This document shows positions 1 to 8,995 of a stretch of DNA of 64,000 nucleotides, piece by piece; the first letter of the stretch is position 1; each line of letters opens with the position of its first letter. The notes beneath the pieces are model-generated. The model saw only the letters and a program-made list of their open reading frames with translations. It searched no databases and was not told the origin of the DNA. The stretch lies in assembly GCF_900177675.1 (NCBI RefSeq), contig NZ_FXWM01000002.1, positions 283,501 to 347,500 on the forward strand, read 5' to 3'. The translations under genes were made by a program, and so were the position numbers. The DNA comes from Bacillus sp. OV166. Lineage in GTDB: Bacteria; Bacillota; Bacilli; Bacillales; Cytobacillaceae.

Positions 1-13
1 TAAAATCAATGCA

Positions 14-211
14 TCATAAAATAACAACATTGTTTGTTCGAAAAGGGACCCCTTCCCCAACATACTCAGGAGTAATATCAATTAGAAAAGGTAGTTCCAA
101 TGCATCTGGATTATTCGAATAACGATAGGAATCCGTTTTAAAAGGAAAAGGAAAACGATCGATTAAAGGTTGATCAGGGATTTTTACTTGAGTAAGGTGA
201 TTTTGTTTCAT
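14..211 (-). pseudogene. N-terminal fragment of a DUF3445-like heme-dependent N-demethylase subunit
   Basis: A 65-residue reading frame with a strong ribosome site (GGAGG eight bases before ATG) starts at 211. Residues 19-32 (RFPFPFKTDSYRYS) resemble the start of DUF3445 proteins, the heme-binding alpha subunit of oxidative N-demethylases such as dimethylamine monooxygenase, usually about 300 residues. The frame stops at base 14, while a neighbouring frame stays open to the window edge, so a frameshift is likely. It lies downstream of the cupin gene on the same strand. A role in methylated-amine breakdown would fit the amine oxidase nearby. The family assignment rests on this short N-terminus only. 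Confidence 0.42.
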
Positions 212-247
212 ATTTTCATCCTCCAGGTAATCATGTATTTTTTATAG

Positions 248-293
248 AACAAGCATTCTATAAAAGAGAGAACTTAATCATAGAATGCTTGTT
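248..293. repeat. 14-base inverted repeat in the leader of the DUF3445-like gene
   Basis: The arms AACAAGCATTCTAT and ATAGAATGCTTGTT are separated by about 18 bases. No T-run follows on the minus strand, so this looks more like an operator or leader hairpin than a terminator. Confidence 0.5.
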
Positions 294-397
294 ATGATCA
301 TGAAAAACGAATAGAAGGATAATTTGATTACCTTCTGATGGCTATATCATTTTTATTCCTCTTTAATGAAAGTCTCACTTTATTACAAAAAAGCAGG

Positions 398-794
398 CTA
401 AGGTAGTCGATGTGCTGTATAGATAGCGTCACCGTCACGTTCTCCATCAAAAATAGCAGTTGTGTCAGGAGTGAAAATTAACACATCTCCCTTCTCTGCT
501 ACATATTTTTGATCTTGATCATCACGAATCACGATCTTTCCATTTAGCACAACCTTCATCTCCAAAAACGTATAAGTAAATGTAAAGCTTTCACATGGCT
601 GCATCGAAAAGTATTCCAGTTGCACAGCATTTTTCTGATCTGTAATAGGTACGTCGATGATTACCTTTTTAATGCTGGTAATGTTGTAATCCATTTAATT
701 CTTTCTTTTGGTAAGTACCAGCTTTAATTAATTGGACGCCTGGTTGTTGGCTTAGAAAAGTAAATTCTGTTTTCGATAACACTTTTTCACTCAT
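398..794 (-). pseudogene. cupin-domain protein, frameshifted near its start
   Basis: The best ribosome site (AGAGGTGAAGAAA) precedes ATG at 794, but that frame ends after 41 codons at 669. The cupin part continues in the next frame from 694 to 398 (98 residues), whose own ATG has no good ribosome site. Joining the frames near base 692 gives one cupin of about 130 residues: a short N-terminal arm, then a beta-barrel with VVLNGKIVI and EKGDVLIFTPD, as in small EutQ-like cupins. The usual His metal ligands are not obvious. It is transcribed away from the IclR gene. A single-base frameshift is the simplest reading; a real start at 694 by translational coupling is the alternative. Confidence 0.6.
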
Positions 795-957
795 TTTCTT
801 CACCTCTTGATTTTATTTAGATTAGGAATTTGTTTCTCTATGATATTAGTTCCTCTTATATCTATCTTTTTTGGACACCCTTATCATGACATGAAAAAAA
901 TAGGAGGATATAGTCGATTTTCTTAACTATTGGAATAATGTTAGAAAGAGCGTTAGG

Positions 958-990
958 TAATCTTACATGAATTTCGTTTTTTACAATAAA
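958..990. promoter_or_regulatory. motif pair shared with the amine oxidase promoter region (copy 1)
   Basis: AATCTTACATGAA (958-970) is followed directly by TTTCGTTTTTTACAATAAA (972-990) between the divergent cupin and iclR genes. Both pieces recur at 4635-4689 upstream of the amine oxidase. The second piece is weakly two-fold symmetric. It is a candidate site for the IclR regulator; the binding protein is inferred. Confidence 0.45.
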
Positions 991-1176
991 ATGTCATCAA
1001 ACAGAATTATGTTTAGAAAGAAAACATTCTAGATAAGAGAGGGAAGATAGAAAAATAATGAAAAAGGTATAAATAATAGAGTTCCGAGAAGAAGCGGGAG
1101 GAAATTATTCAAAAGTACATTTTAAAACTTTGGCTTTTAGTCATTGTATTACTAGTATGGAAAGGGAAGATGTATA

Positions 1177-1947
1177 TTGTCTGAGGTCATTCGAAAGTCT
1201 ATCAAACTTTTATTAGTTCTTACACCTCAGGAGGAAAAGGTGGAGTGGAGTGCTACAGAGATTAGTCGAGAACTTGATATCCCTGTTCAAACAGTGCATA
1301 GGTTACTTTCTTCACTTGAAGAAAGTGGAGTTGTCTTTAAAAGTTTGGAAACAAAAAAATACCGTTTAGGCTTAAATTTGCTAAGAATTGGATTTTCATT
1401 AAGAAATAATCTATTAGTGCGAAATATTGCTATTCCAATTATGGAAAGATTGGTAGATAAGACAAAAGAAAGTGTATATTTAACAGTTCCTGAAGGTGAT
1501 GAAGGTGTATTTATTGACTGTATAAATACGATGCAATGGTTAAAATTAGCTGAGCCAATTGGGATGAGAGTTCCTCTCTGTACTGGTGCCTCTCAAAAAG
1601 TCATTTTGGCCTTTATGAATGGAAAATCTCAACAAAATATCATACAAATTCTTAGCGAAAAAGGAAAAATTAAAGATTTACAAAAATTAAAAGAAGATAT
1701 TAGAAATATTAAAGAAAAACGTTTAGCCATATCACTCGGAGAAATTACAAAAGGAACAGCTAGTATAGCCGCTCCCGTTTTTTCTTGGGAAAATAAGGTT
1801 GTAGCCTCGATCACCGTGAATGGTCCAGAAGCAAGAGTTACAGGGAGTCGACTAAGAGACATTGAAGTTTTTGTACAAAAAGCCGCGAGGGAATTATCAG
1901 AAGAATTGGGATGGATTAAAACAACCTCAAAAATAAGTTTAAGGTAA
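1177..1947 (+). CDS. IclR-family transcriptional regulator
   Basis: A 256-residue protein of normal IclR length. Residues 5-65 form the winged helix-turn-helix (EISRELDIPVQTVHRLLSSL), and residues 75-245 the IclR effector-binding domain, with a GASQKVILAF segment and a C-terminal ITVNGPEARV strand. The start is TTG at 1177 after AAAGGGAAG. It probably senses a small organic acid or an amine-derived metabolite and controls the neighbouring cupin/DUF3445 genes, transcribed divergently, and possibly the amine oxidase through the motif shared at 958 and 4635. The effector is unknown. Transcription continues toward amt, about 200 bases downstream. Confidence 0.88.
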   Translation: MSEVIRKSIKLLLVLTPQEEKVEWSATEISRELDIPVQTVHRLLSSLEESGVVFKSLETKKYRLGLNLLRIGFSLRNNLLVRNIAIPIMERLVDKTKESVYLTVPEGDEGVFIDCINTMQWLKLAEPIGMRVPLCTGASQKVILAFMNGKSQQNIIQILSEKGKIKDLQKLKEDIRNIKEKRLAISLGEITKGTASIAAPVFSWENKVVASITVNGPEARVTGSRLRDIEVFVQKAARELSEELGWIKTTSKISLR

Positions 1948-2151
1948 TATTTCTCAATAATTATATGGGGGAATAGGTTCGGAGTTTGATAGATCTTGGA
2001 TTGGAAATGAGAAATTAAAAAAATCCTATAGTGATGATGACAGTTTACTGCAGCTTTCATTGGATTAGAAAAAAGTGGTTTAGGTTGTTATATGATTATG
2101 GTTCTGAATATTTAAAATAGCATAAAAATAAGTGCGAGGAGGAGAAAATAT

Positions 2152-3501
2152 ATGAAGAAATTGTTGAAAATAAATGGATTATTATTTGTATCTGCTTTGT
2201 TTCTTATTTTTCTATTACCCATAAATGCCTTCGCTGCTACTCCTGGAGAGATTGATACAGGAGATACTACTTGGATAATAGTAGCCACAGCACTTGTATT
2301 GTTTATGCATGTACCTGGTCTTGCACTCTTCTATGGAGGACTGGTCAGTGAGAGGAATGTTGTATCTACATTAATGCATAGTTTTGTCAGCCTATTAATT
2401 GTTAGTGTCGTTTGGGTTTTATGGGGTTATAGCTTAAGTTATGGTACAAGTATCGGAGGCTTTATTGGGGGGTTGGATTATGTAGGATTTAAAGGAGTTG
2501 GACCAGAAGCATATGGTTCATTAATGATTCCTCATTATTTGTTTGCGGTATTACAGATCGTTTATGTAGCGATCACAGTGGCGATCATTTCAAGTGGAAT
2601 CGCTGGAAGGATTTCTTTTAAAGCATGGATTTTATTTACGATTTTATGGCCAACTGTTGTGTACGCACCGATGGCTCACATGGTATGGGGAGGTGGTTTG
2701 CTAGCACAATTGGGCGAACTAGATTTTGCTGGTGGAACCGTTGTTCATATTACGTCAGGAGTTGCAGCTCTTGTGGCTGCCATCATGATTGGTCCTAGAC
2801 GGGCTTATTCCTTGGAACAAAAGCCACATAATGTTGTTCTATTCTTATTCGGTGCCGCTACTTTATGGTTTGGTTGGTTTGGATTTAATGGTGGGAGTGC
2901 ACTAGCATCAGGTGGCCTCACCGCTCTAGTTGTTCTTAATACTCATGTAGCGGGAGCAGCCGCTGGAATAGGTTGGCTTATTATCGAGTGGATCATACGT
3001 AAACGCCCGACGCTTGTCGGCACAGCTACAGGTGCTATTGCTGGTTTAGTCGCAATTACTCCAGCAGCAGGTTTTGTATCTGTTCCGTCAGCATTAATCA
3101 TTGGCTTTATTGGTGCACCTGTATGCTATTTTAGTATTTATTTTTTGAAAGCAAGGTTAAAGTACGATGATACATTGGATGCATTTGGCGTTCATGGTTT
3201 GGCTGGTATCTGGGGAGCGATTGCTACAGGTCTTTTTGCTAGCAAAGCGATAAATCCAGCTGGTAATGATGGGGTGTTCTATGGAAATCCAGAGCAATTG
3301 CTTCATCAGCTTACTGGTGTTGGGGTAGCGATCGTTTTGACAGTAGTAGGGACGTTCGTCATCTTAAAAGTTATTAGCTTATTTACACCGTTGCGCGTGA
3401 GTGAAAAAGAGGAATTAGTAGGTTTAGATTTAAGTTTTCACGATGAGCCTGCTTATAATACAGAATCTAAAATGATCTTAAAAAAATACGAGATAAGATA
3501 A
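2152..3501 (+). CDS. amt: ammonium transporter Amt
   Basis: A 449-residue integral membrane protein of the Amt/Mep/Rh family, which conducts ammonium across the cytoplasmic membrane. An N-terminal signal-like segment (residues 1-29, ending INAFAA) precedes the canonical PGEIDTGDTTW start of the mature protein, followed by about eleven membrane segments. The pore twin histidines are visible as H199 (VVHITSG) and H348 (FGVHGLAGIWG). A strong GAGGAGG site precedes the ATG. No glnK/PII gene follows, which is unusual for amt loci. Its place between an IclR gene and an amine oxidase gene suggests uptake or recapture of ammonia released from amines. A terminator follows at 3526. Confidence 0.95.
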   Translation: MKKLLKINGLLFVSALFLIFLLPINAFAATPGEIDTGDTTWIIVATALVLFMHVPGLALFYGGLVSERNVVSTLMHSFVSLLIVSVVWVLWGYSLSYGTSIGGFIGGLDYVGFKGVGPEAYGSLMIPHYLFAVLQIVYVAITVAIISSGIAGRISFKAWILFTILWPTVVYAPMAHMVWGGGLLAQLGELDFAGGTVVHITSGVAALVAAIMIGPRRAYSLEQKPHNVVLFLFGAATLWFGWFGFNGGSALASGGLTALVVLNTHVAGAAAGIGWLIIEWIIRKRPTLVGTATGAIAGLVAITPAAGFVSVPSALIIGFIGAPVCYFSIYFLKARLKYDDTLDAFGVHGLAGIWGAIATGLFASKAINPAGNDGVFYGNPEQLLHQLTGVGVAIVLTVVGTFVILKVISLFTPLRVSEKEELVGLDLSFHDEPAYNTESKMILKKYEIR

Positions 3502-3525
3502 TAACCGTTAAGTTGTAGTGAAAAT

Positions 3526-3578
3526 GCCGTCAGTTTTCGATCCTTGAACATTCAAGTATTTTGAAGCTGACGGCTTTT
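3526..3578 (+). terminator. terminator after amt
   Basis: The arms GCCGTCAG and CTGACGGC, with inner pairing TTGAA/TTCAA, are followed by TTTT. It lies 25 bases after the amt stop codon. Confidence 0.85.
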
Positions 3579-3660
3579 CATTTCATAAATTTCCCTAACC
3601 TCTTCTTATGATATTTCAAAAAAGATATCCTTTACATTCGGAGATGCAGGTATATAAGAA

Positions 3661-4488
3661 TTAAATAGGGTTTTCACTAAAGTATTTTTTATATTGTTTA
3701 GGTGTTAAATTAGCGAATTTTTTAAAACTCTTAATAAAATGGGCTTGATCATAGTATCCATTTTCATAAATGATATCTAAAATGTCGGATCCGTCTTTTT
3801 TTAAATACATATCTAAGGAATTTTGAAACTTAACAATTTGAAAAAATTGTTTAGGGGAAAATCCAATATACGCCTCAAACTTTCTACGAATATGCTGTTC
3901 GGAATACCCAAGGGAATCGGATAATTCATGAACACTCAGCATGCCTTGAGAGGAATAGATTTTTTCAATAGCATAACGGATCATTTTTTTGTCTCTACCC
4001 ATATCAGAAAGAATCCTTTGTAAATACTTTTCGAATTGTGTGATTCTCTTGCTGAAAGATTTCCCCGAAACAATTGATTCCATAATAGATTCATCATCAG
4101 GAAGCACCTCAAATAACGGAATATGCTGATCGAGAAGTTCTTTCATTGGGTAATTTAATTTAATTATACTTTGCTCTGGGAAAAATCTAACACCAAAATA
4201 CTCACAGTCTGATCGGAATTTTGGTTCTTTTTTTCGATGGAAAGGGCTTGTCCAAAGGACGGCAGACGGATATGTTGGATCGCAACAAAATAAAAGATCA
4301 AAACTACCATCAGGAATAATCGAAAGAAGCGTAGTAGAATTAGGCACTGTTTTAAATTGGTAAAACAGTGCAATATTTTGGCTAAACCACAATCCAATGG
4401 GTTTAAACTCTTGATAAAAAAATGTATTTTTCGGAATTTCAGGTTGGGAAGGAAAAAAGTAATTTCGACTATTCTTATGTTTATTCAT
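3661..4488 (-). CDS. AraC-family transcriptional regulator
   Basis: 275 residues. The N-terminal half (about 1-150) is a DUF6597-like sensor domain (SIIPDGSFDLLFCCD, FGVRFFPEQ). The C-terminal 100 residues carry the two AraC helix-turn-helix motifs (VHELSDSLGYSEQHIRRKFE and the second helix pair ending FANLTPKQYKKYF). An AAAGGAGC ribosome site precedes the ATG at 4488. It is divergent from the copper amine oxidase gene with about 295 bases between them, the usual arrangement for a local activator of that gene. The inducer is not visible; an amine substrate is the natural guess. Confidence 0.9.
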   Translation of the reverse strand: MNKHKNSRNYFFPSQPEIPKNTFFYQEFKPIGLWFSQNIALFYQFKTVPNSTTLLSIIPDGSFDLLFCCDPTYPSAVLWTSPFHRKKEPKFRSDCEYFGVRFFPEQSIIKLNYPMKELLDQHIPLFEVLPDDESIMESIVSGKSFSKRITQFEKYLQRILSDMGRDKKMIRYAIEKIYSSQGMLSVHELSDSLGYSEQHIRRKFEAYIGFSPKQFFQIVKFQNSLDMYLKKDGSDILDIIYENGYYDQAHFIKSFKKFANLTPKQYKKYFSENPI

Positions 4489-4605
4489 TTTGATGCTCCT
4501 TTCTTTAATAACAGAAGATGTAATAGATTAATGGAAGATTTGTAAATGGGCTAATTAAACATTTTGATAAATTTAAATTTTTTATATGAAAACATAATAT
4601 CATTT

Positions 4606-4623
4606 ACACTATATATATAGTGT
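4606..4623. promoter_or_regulatory. perfect 18-base palindrome between araC-type and amine oxidase genes
   Basis: ACACTATATATATAGTGT is fully self-complementary and sits mid-way in the divergent intergenic region. It is a plausible operator, although its alternating AT core could also simply be a melting site. Confidence 0.45.
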
Positions 4624-4634
4624 TTAGTGTCAGA

Positions 4635-4689
4635 AAATCTTACGTGAAAATTGAAGGAAACATAACATAGTTTCGTTTTTTACAATAAA
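4635..4689. promoter_or_regulatory. motif pair shared with the iclR upstream region (copy 2)
   Basis: AATCTTACGTGAA (4636-4648) and TTTCGTTTTTTACAATAAA (4671-4689) match the pair at 958-990 with one mismatch in total. Here they are spaced about 23 bases further apart. They lie about 95 bases upstream of the amine oxidase start. Confidence 0.5.
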
Positions 4690-4783
4690 TTCTACAAAAA
4701 AATAAATATTCTTAAAGAGTAATAAAGATGAAACGTATATAAAAATCAGATTATTGATTGCTAATTAAAGGGAGGAATTGCGT

Positions 4784-6745
4784 ATGCAAACACATGAAAT
4801 GAAAGTAAAAAAAGCTACTCATCCATTAGAGCCTTTAACAGCTGAAGAAATTACAAAAGCGGTAGCGGTTGTAAGAAAGGAAAAGAATATTAGCGAATCG
4901 ACTAGGTTTGCACAAGTTGTATTACATGAACCAGTAAAAGAAGTTGCTCTAAATTTTAAAGAGGGAGATCCTTTTGAAAGAGAAGTATCTATTATTCTAT
5001 TAGAGCCAAATACGAATGAAACATATGAAGCAGTCGTATCTCTTACAAAAAATCAGGTTGTTTCATGGGGGTTTATTCCAGATGTTCGACCGGGATTTAT
5101 ACTTGATGAATTTGAGGCAGTTGAAGAATTAGTTAAAAATGACCCAGACTATCAAGCAGCTCTTTTAAAACGCGGAATTACAGATCCGAGTTTAGTCATG
5201 ATAGACCCTTGGTCATCGGGTTACTTTAATATCGAAGAAGATGAAGGCAAAAGACTTATTCGTGCATTAGGTTGGGTAAGACCAGATCATGGAGAGAATG
5301 GATATGCTTATCCAATTACAGGTCTAATTTCAGTAGTGGATGTAAATAAAATGGAAATCTTGAGAATTGAAGACTATGGTGTAAAACCACTACCACCAAC
5401 AGATGGTGCTTATATACCTGAAGAAGCGAAAAGTTATCCAATCGAAACAAGACAAGATTTAAAACCATTGGACATTATTCAACCAGAAGGTCCAAGCTTT
5501 GAAATCGATGGACATTCAATTAAATGGCAAAAATGGAATATTCGATTTGGTTTTACTCCAAGAGAAGGGCTTGTTATTCATACAGTGGGATACGAGGATA
5601 AAGGAAAAGTACGTCCGATTCTATATCGTGCTGCTTTATCTGAGATGGTTGTTCCATACAGTGATACAAATCCTGCTCATAACTGGCAAAATGCTTTTGA
5701 TGCTGGGGAATATGGGATCGGCCAGCTTGCGAACTCATTGGAGTTAGGTTGTGACTGTGTTGGACATATTCAATACTTTGATGCTGTGATGTCAAATAGT
5801 AAAGGTGAACCATTTATGGTGAAAAATGCAGTATGTCTTCATGAAGAGGATTACGGAGTGGCATGGAAACATACAGATTGGAGAACGAACCGAGTGGAAG
5901 TACGTCGCTCACGTCGTCTCGTCATCTCATTCTTTGCAACAGTAGCAAACTATGATTATGGATTCTTCTGGTCTTTCTATCCAGATGGAACCATTGAATG
6001 TGAAGTGAAATTAACAGGTATCTTAAATGTTGGTGCCCTAGATGAAGGAGAAAAACCTAAGTATGGAACTGAGGTTGCACCACAGGTGAATGCTCCATAC
6101 CATCAACATTTCTTTAATTTCCGTATCGATCCAATGCTTGATGGGGTGAAAAACTCAGTAGTTGAAACACATACTGTCCCAGAAAAGCCAGGACCAGAAA
6201 ACCCAAATAATAATGCTTTCTATACAGTATCAAATACGTTTAAAACAGAAAGTGAATCAGTACGTAATATTGATTTAGCTACACAAAGAACATGGAAAAT
6301 TGTAAATTCTAATTCTAAAAACTTTGTTGATCAACCAGTAGGTTACAAAATTGTCACTGGAGAAAACTGTCTACCATTTGCAAGTGATGATGCAACAGTA
6401 ATTCAACGTGCAGGATTTATTAAAAATCATCTCCATGTAACGAAATTTGATCGTGATCAAATGTATGCTTCAGGTAAATATCCTAACCAATCTAAAGGCG
6501 GAGATAGCTTAGAGCATTATGTAAAAGCAGACCGTCCGATAGAGAATGAAGATATTGTTGTTTGGTATACAATGGGTCATCATCATATTACTCGTCCAGA
6601 AGATTGGCCAATAATGCCAACTGCGTATCAAAGTTTCCAATTAAAGCCCGTAGGATTCTTTGATCGTAACCCGGCATTAGATCTTCCACGCCCGCAGGAT
6701 AAAAACTCTGCTTGCAACATGACTAAAGGCGATTCCTGCCATTAA
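4784..6745 (+). CDS. copper-containing primary-amine oxidase (TPQ enzyme)
   Basis: Oxidises a primary amine such as tyramine or phenylethylamine to the aldehyde, releasing ammonia and hydrogen peroxide. From the ATG at 4784, eight bases after GGGAGG, the protein has 653 residues, the usual size for bacterial copper amine oxidases. N2 and N3 domains come first, then the catalytic beta-sandwich. The NYDYG motif holds the tyrosine that becomes the TPQ cofactor (about residue 390). The catalytic-base Asp is in FDAGEYGIG (about 306). The copper ligands are YHQHF (about 440 and 442) and HHHITRPEDWP (about 600). No signal peptide is seen, so it is cytoplasmic. The tail is Cys-rich (CNMTKGDSCH). The substrate is not determined by sequence. 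Confidence 0.95.
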   Translation: MQTHEMKVKKATHPLEPLTAEEITKAVAVVRKEKNISESTRFAQVVLHEPVKEVALNFKEGDPFEREVSIILLEPNTNETYEAVVSLTKNQVVSWGFIPDVRPGFILDEFEAVEELVKNDPDYQAALLKRGITDPSLVMIDPWSSGYFNIEEDEGKRLIRALGWVRPDHGENGYAYPITGLISVVDVNKMEILRIEDYGVKPLPPTDGAYIPEEAKSYPIETRQDLKPLDIIQPEGPSFEIDGHSIKWQKWNIRFGFTPREGLVIHTVGYEDKGKVRPILYRAALSEMVVPYSDTNPAHNWQNAFDAGEYGIGQLANSLELGCDCVGHIQYFDAVMSNSKGEPFMVKNAVCLHEEDYGVAWKHTDWRTNRVEVRRSRRLVISFFATVANYDYGFFWSFYPDGTIECEVKLTGILNVGALDEGEKPKYGTEVAPQVNAPYHQHFFNFRIDPMLDGVKNSVVETHTVPEKPGPENPNNNAFYTVSNTFKTESESVRNIDLATQRTWKIVNSNSKNFVDQPVGYKIVTGENCLPFASDDATVIQRAGFIKNHLHVTKFDRDQMYASGKYPNQSKGGDSLEHYVKADRPIENEDIVVWYTMGHHHITRPEDWPIMPTAYQSFQLKPVGFFDRNPALDLPRPQDKNSACNMTKGDSCH

Positions 6746-6804
6746 TAAAGGATGAGGGAGTTGGTTTCATTGACCAACTCCCCTATTACAAATTTGGAGG
6801 TACA

Positions 6805-7377
6805 ATGATGCTACTATTTATTAGTTCAATATTGATCGTTGCCTACACAATTTACTTTTGTATCCATACTGCGGCAAAAAAACAGTGCATAAGTTCAACA
6901 ACTGGTATGTGTATTTCGATGTCATTAGGAATGGTAAGTAGTACAATGATTGGTCTCCTTCTTGCCCTTTTATTACCAGGTGAATTGGCTTATTCAACGG
7001 TATTATCGATTGGAGTCAGCTGTGTGGTCGCGTATTTTATAGGTGAAATTTTTGGATTATCAGGAATCATTGAGGCCATGGCTACAAGTTTGATGGGAGC
7101 CATGATGGGGGCAATGCTTGGAGAAATGATGCCAGAAAACCGTAAAGTTTTTATGATCATTGCAATGGATATCATTTATTTATTTTCTGTTATGTCTTTA
7201 ATGCTCATGGTGAATAAAGAGGCAGTAAAAGAAAATCGAATGAAAGGAACTAAAGTAGCTCTACTTTTACTTTCATTGGTTTTATCCCTATCAGTTATCG
7301 GAATAGTGGCAACGGTAGAAAGTAGTGCTCAGGACGTCAACGAAAGTTCTCAAATAAATCATGAGCACCATCATTAG
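6805..7377 (+). CDS. Met/His-rich multi-pass membrane protein, possible copper handling
   Basis: 190 residues, starting 59 bases after the amine oxidase stop with a GGAGG site, so probably co-transcribed. About five hydrophobic segments are visible (roughly residues 2-17, 32-57, 61-80, 111-130 and 142-162). Residues 90-112 are strikingly Met-rich (MATSLMGAMMGAMLGEMMPE), with further MSLMLM, and the tail ends NHEHHH. Met clusters and a terminal His run are typical of Cu(I)/Cu(II)-binding segments, and the upstream enzyme needs copper. I cannot name a characterised family; copper supply or tolerance is inferred from composition and position. Confidence 0.6.
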   Translation: MMLLFISSILIVAYTIYFCIHTAAKKQCISSTTGMCISMSLGMVSSTMIGLLLALLLPGELAYSTVLSIGVSCVVAYFIGEIFGLSGIIEAMATSLMGAMMGAMLGEMMPENRKVFMIIAMDIIYLFSVMSLMLMVNKEAVKENRMKGTKVALLLLSLVLSLSVIGIVATVESSAQDVNESSQINHEHHH

Positions 7378-7399
7378 TATGGAGAAAATAAACCATATA

Positions 7400-7536
7400 T
7401 ATGGAGGAATCTTTTTCTTCGAAAAAAAGGGAGCTTCTTGCTCACATTACTTGCCTTTTTCTACATTATTCCGATTAGTACTTTAGCTGCTAAAACTACT
7501 CCGTCTATTGATTCACAGGAGATAGTAATAGTCTGA
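7400..7536 (+). pseudogene. possible remnant of a secreted/membrane protein N-terminus
   Basis: One frame reads a signal-peptide-like stretch (RKKGSFLLTLLAFFYIIPIS) followed by TLAAKTTPSIDSQE and a stop at 7534. The AA-x-PSID pattern recalls the mature start of Amt proteins (compare AATPGEIDTGD in the intact amt), but there is no start codon and the match is short. A GGAGG lies upstream. Probably a dead fragment. Confidence 0.25.
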
Positions 7537-8350
7537 ATTGAATATTTTTATTATTCTTCAATTTACTTTATTTTTGCATGAGTTTTTTTGCACAACAGTA
7601 ACATGTGCTATGTGGCAGCCTGAAGGTAAAAACTGCAAAATTGAATGATTTATGCTAGGGCGCTTTATTAAAGTTTTTACTCCCTTTTGATCATAAAGAT
7701 AATTGGGAACGATATTTAGAAACGGCCTTTACAACACCGTCCATTCTCAAAAATTTTAAAGATATGAAATGGAAACGAGTTGAAATGATTACCCTCTAAT
7801 TGTGGATAATATTGGCTATGTGTGCACTCATCCATATCACAGCCCTTCTCAGCTTAAGCGTATGTACTCCACATTTTGCTAGAAGGGCTAAATATTTTAA
7901 CTAGCGGAAACACTGAAAACTGTTCACCGTTACATTCGTTGTATTTCATTCATTTTTTCGTAAGGGGATTTTCCCCGTGCGTTCCAGAATAAAAGCTATG
8001 CTATACTGATTTTCACATCATTCATCTACATTCCGCTATTTTTTTATCTTTAATATACAGATATTAGCAACTTGTCGGATAATGACAAAAAAGTCCAGTC
8101 AAATGCCTGGATTTTTTTATTTGACTTAATATCCTCTAAAGGTTCGCTTAGGGGATATTCTTATTTTGTGTATTAAAATCAGTATAAATGGCATTGTTGT
8201 GAAAGTTTTCACTTAAACTAACGGATGCAGGTTAGTGATTATCTTATTTTCCTCTAAAGATAAATTTTACAACTTTTTTGAAAGAGTTGAAAATATCGAT
8301 TTTTTCTCTTCTACCTGGCTGATAGAATAAAAGGGAAGGGGGAGAGACAA
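7537..8350. other. intergenic decay zone with two terminators
   Basis: About 800 bases without an intact gene. It contains a degenerate 3' coding end (7690-7798, NWERYLETAFTTPSIL then KDMKWKRVEM and a stop), the repeat shared with 51230-51478, a hairpin with T-run at 8087-8119 (AAGTCCAG/CTGGATTTTTTT) and a second hairpin at 8126-8160 (AATATCC...GGATATT). Confidence 0.5.
7650..7965. repeat. degenerate intergenic repeat, copy 1 (copy 2 at 51230-51478)
   Basis: The region shares with 51230-51478 the stretch from the degenerate 3' coding end through an AGCCCTTCTC...GAAGGGCT hairpin and AACTAGCGGAAACACTGAAA to TTCATTCATTTTTTCG. The right part includes the last codons, on the minus strand, of the small membrane gene found intact at 51439-51603. 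Confidence 0.7.
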
Positions 8351-8551
8351 TTGCTGCAGGAACATGTTTTTTTTGAAGACACAGAGAATGAAATAACCAT
8401 CAGCAGTACCCGGATCGTGGATGGCATCCTCATAACCCGTGAAATGTCCGTGGCCTTTGCATCTGAACCGGTTCTTGCTACGATGCCCTTTAAAACACAC
8501 TCGAAAGCTGCGTGCTTGTCCCTGCCTACGTTTCTAGTAAGCAACCAATGA
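8351..8551 (+). CDS. small hypothetical protein
   Basis: 66 codons from TTG at 8351, preceded by GGGAAGGGGGAGAGACAA. It begins with a polar, strand-forming stretch (FFEDTENEITISSTRIVDG) and ends KTHSKAACLSLPTFLVSNQ. The DNA is more G+C-rich than its surroundings. No family recognised. It could be a fragment; there is no conserved neighbour. Confidence 0.3.
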   Translation: MLQEHVFFEDTENEITISSTRIVDGILITREMSVAFASEPVLATMPFKTHSKAACLSLPTFLVSNQ

Positions 8552-8686
8552 ATGCATTCCCTTACCGCTAGTGAGGTTGTCGGACTAGTGACGGCATTAA
8601 TTAACCTTGCGGTAAATCTGCTTAACCTGTAATGGGTTAGGCTTTTTTACGTTGCGGACAAGCATTATATCAAAGCATTTAATAAA

Positions 8687-8714
8687 AAGTTGGCTATCTT
8701 TTGATAGCCAACTT
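8687..8714. terminator. hairpin terminator
   Basis: AAGTTGGCTATC and GATAGCCAACTT enclose a 4-base loop. The T-rich tail is weak on both sides. It lies in a gene-free stretch. Confidence 0.55.
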
Positions 8715-8995
8715 GTCAGGGAGTGGAACTCTACAACAGAATAGGGGAAATACTCCATAACCACAATTACCCCTGTTTCAGTAAAGTTAAACCTAAAAAT
8801 GCCGTCAGTAAGACAGCTGAATTGAAATTCCCGCGTTATTGTTGCTTTTTTGTCCGAAAACGTTAAGTTGCACGGCATATAAAGTAGAGTGCGCGACAAC
8901 GCCAGGTCGTTCGTTTTATTTAGTGAGGGCGTCCGAAAACGGTTTGTCTCGCGTCATAGTTATTGTGTGGCTAAACTTTAGGGGGAGGTTTTTTT

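Noticed and set aside
1629..2060. 143-codon minus-strand ORF
   Set aside because: Antisense to the end of the IclR gene, no ribosome site, no family signal.
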